Of a stretch of DNA of 6,438 nucleotides, positions 6,352 to 6,438 are shown piece by piece. Source of the DNA: Eubacteriales bacterium (GTDB lineage Bacteria > Bacillota > Clostridia > Oscillospirales > Acutalibacteraceae); contig JAUMXP010000095.1 of the NCBI GenBank assembly GCA_030529125.1, positions 1 to 6,438 on the forward strand, given 5' to 3'. The position numbers and the translations under genes are program-made. Below the pieces are notes generated by a model, which saw only the letters and a program-made list of their open reading frames with translations, ran no database searches and was not told the origin of the DNA. The stretch's first letter is position 1. Each line of letters begins with the position of its first letter.

Positions 6352-6438
6352 ATGATAAAAAGGATAGGCGGACAGACTCTGGAGTTTACTGATTTGCCTG
6401 CAATTATGGGATATGGTAGTGTCGCAGGTAAAAAAGAG
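6352..6438 (+). CDS. spoVAD: Probable stage V sporulation protein AD (SpoVAD), N-terminal 29 codons only
   Basis: The gene starts at ATG 6352 with AGGAG (6340-6344) seven bases upstream and runs off the window. The 29 visible residues contain RIGGQTLEF, LPAIMGYGSVAGKKE. These match the start of SpoVAD proteins, which share a G-K-Q-T beginning, a Pro-x-Ile segment and a V-G-K/P-K-E-G turn. SpoVAD is a thiolase-fold protein of the spore inner membrane complex that binds dipicolinic acid. It is needed for DPA uptake during sporulation and for release at germination. In many spore formers spoVAC lies just upstream, but here the upstream gene is a VanW-domain protein ending in a terminator. spoVAD would therefore head its unit, perhaps with spoVAE downstream. 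With only about a tenth of the gene visible, the identification is probable rather than certain. Confidence 0.72.
   Translation, partial: MIKRIGGQTLEFTDLPAIMGYGSVAGKKE

Overview
The window most likely comes from a spore-forming, gut-type member of the Clostridia (Firmicutes). The evidence is moderate-to-low GC (about 40%, judged by eye), strong purine-rich ribosome binding sites, short intrinsic terminators, a full-length SpoIIE with a clostridial character, and what looks like the first 29 codons of SpoVAD. No species can be named from the sequence alone. A starch-using, sporulating Ruminococcus-like organism would fit, but that is inference.

Layout from left to right. Positions 1-544 hold the 3' end of a GH13 (alpha-amylase family) glycosidase, closed by a clear intrinsic terminator. 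A 164-base gap then carries a promoter-like pair with an unusually long 21-base spacer and a Spo0A-box-like site, leading into spoIIE (709-3033, +). Facing it is a GT28/MGDG-synthase-type glycolipid glycosyltransferase (3030-4334, -). The two stop codons overlap, so the genes meet tail to tail with no intergenic space. An 11-bp perfect inverted repeat inside the last codons of spoIIE may terminate the glycosyltransferase transcript. A 233-base AT-rich divergent intergenic region follows, with a good housekeeping promoter on the minus strand and a perfect 7-bp inverted repeat that covers its -35 element. Next is a membrane-anchored VanW-domain protein (4568-6232, +) with a Ser/Pro/Thr-rich tail and its own terminator. 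At 6352 a new gene begins, read here as spoVAD, behind a possible sigma-G-type promoter.

How the genes fit together. SpoIIE is the polar-septum phosphatase that triggers sigma-F in the forespore. SpoVAD takes part in dipicolinic acid uptake into the forespore and its release at germination. They mark an early and a late stage of sporulation and seem to be separately controlled. The glycosyltransferase (glycolipid head group) and the VanW protein (probable extracytoplasmic cell-wall factor) are envelope genes placed between them. No CRISPR array, tRNA, rRNA, insertion sequence or prophage is visible. I see no clearly new defence or mobile system. The main interest lies in regulatory architecture and in an insertion within the glycosyltransferase.
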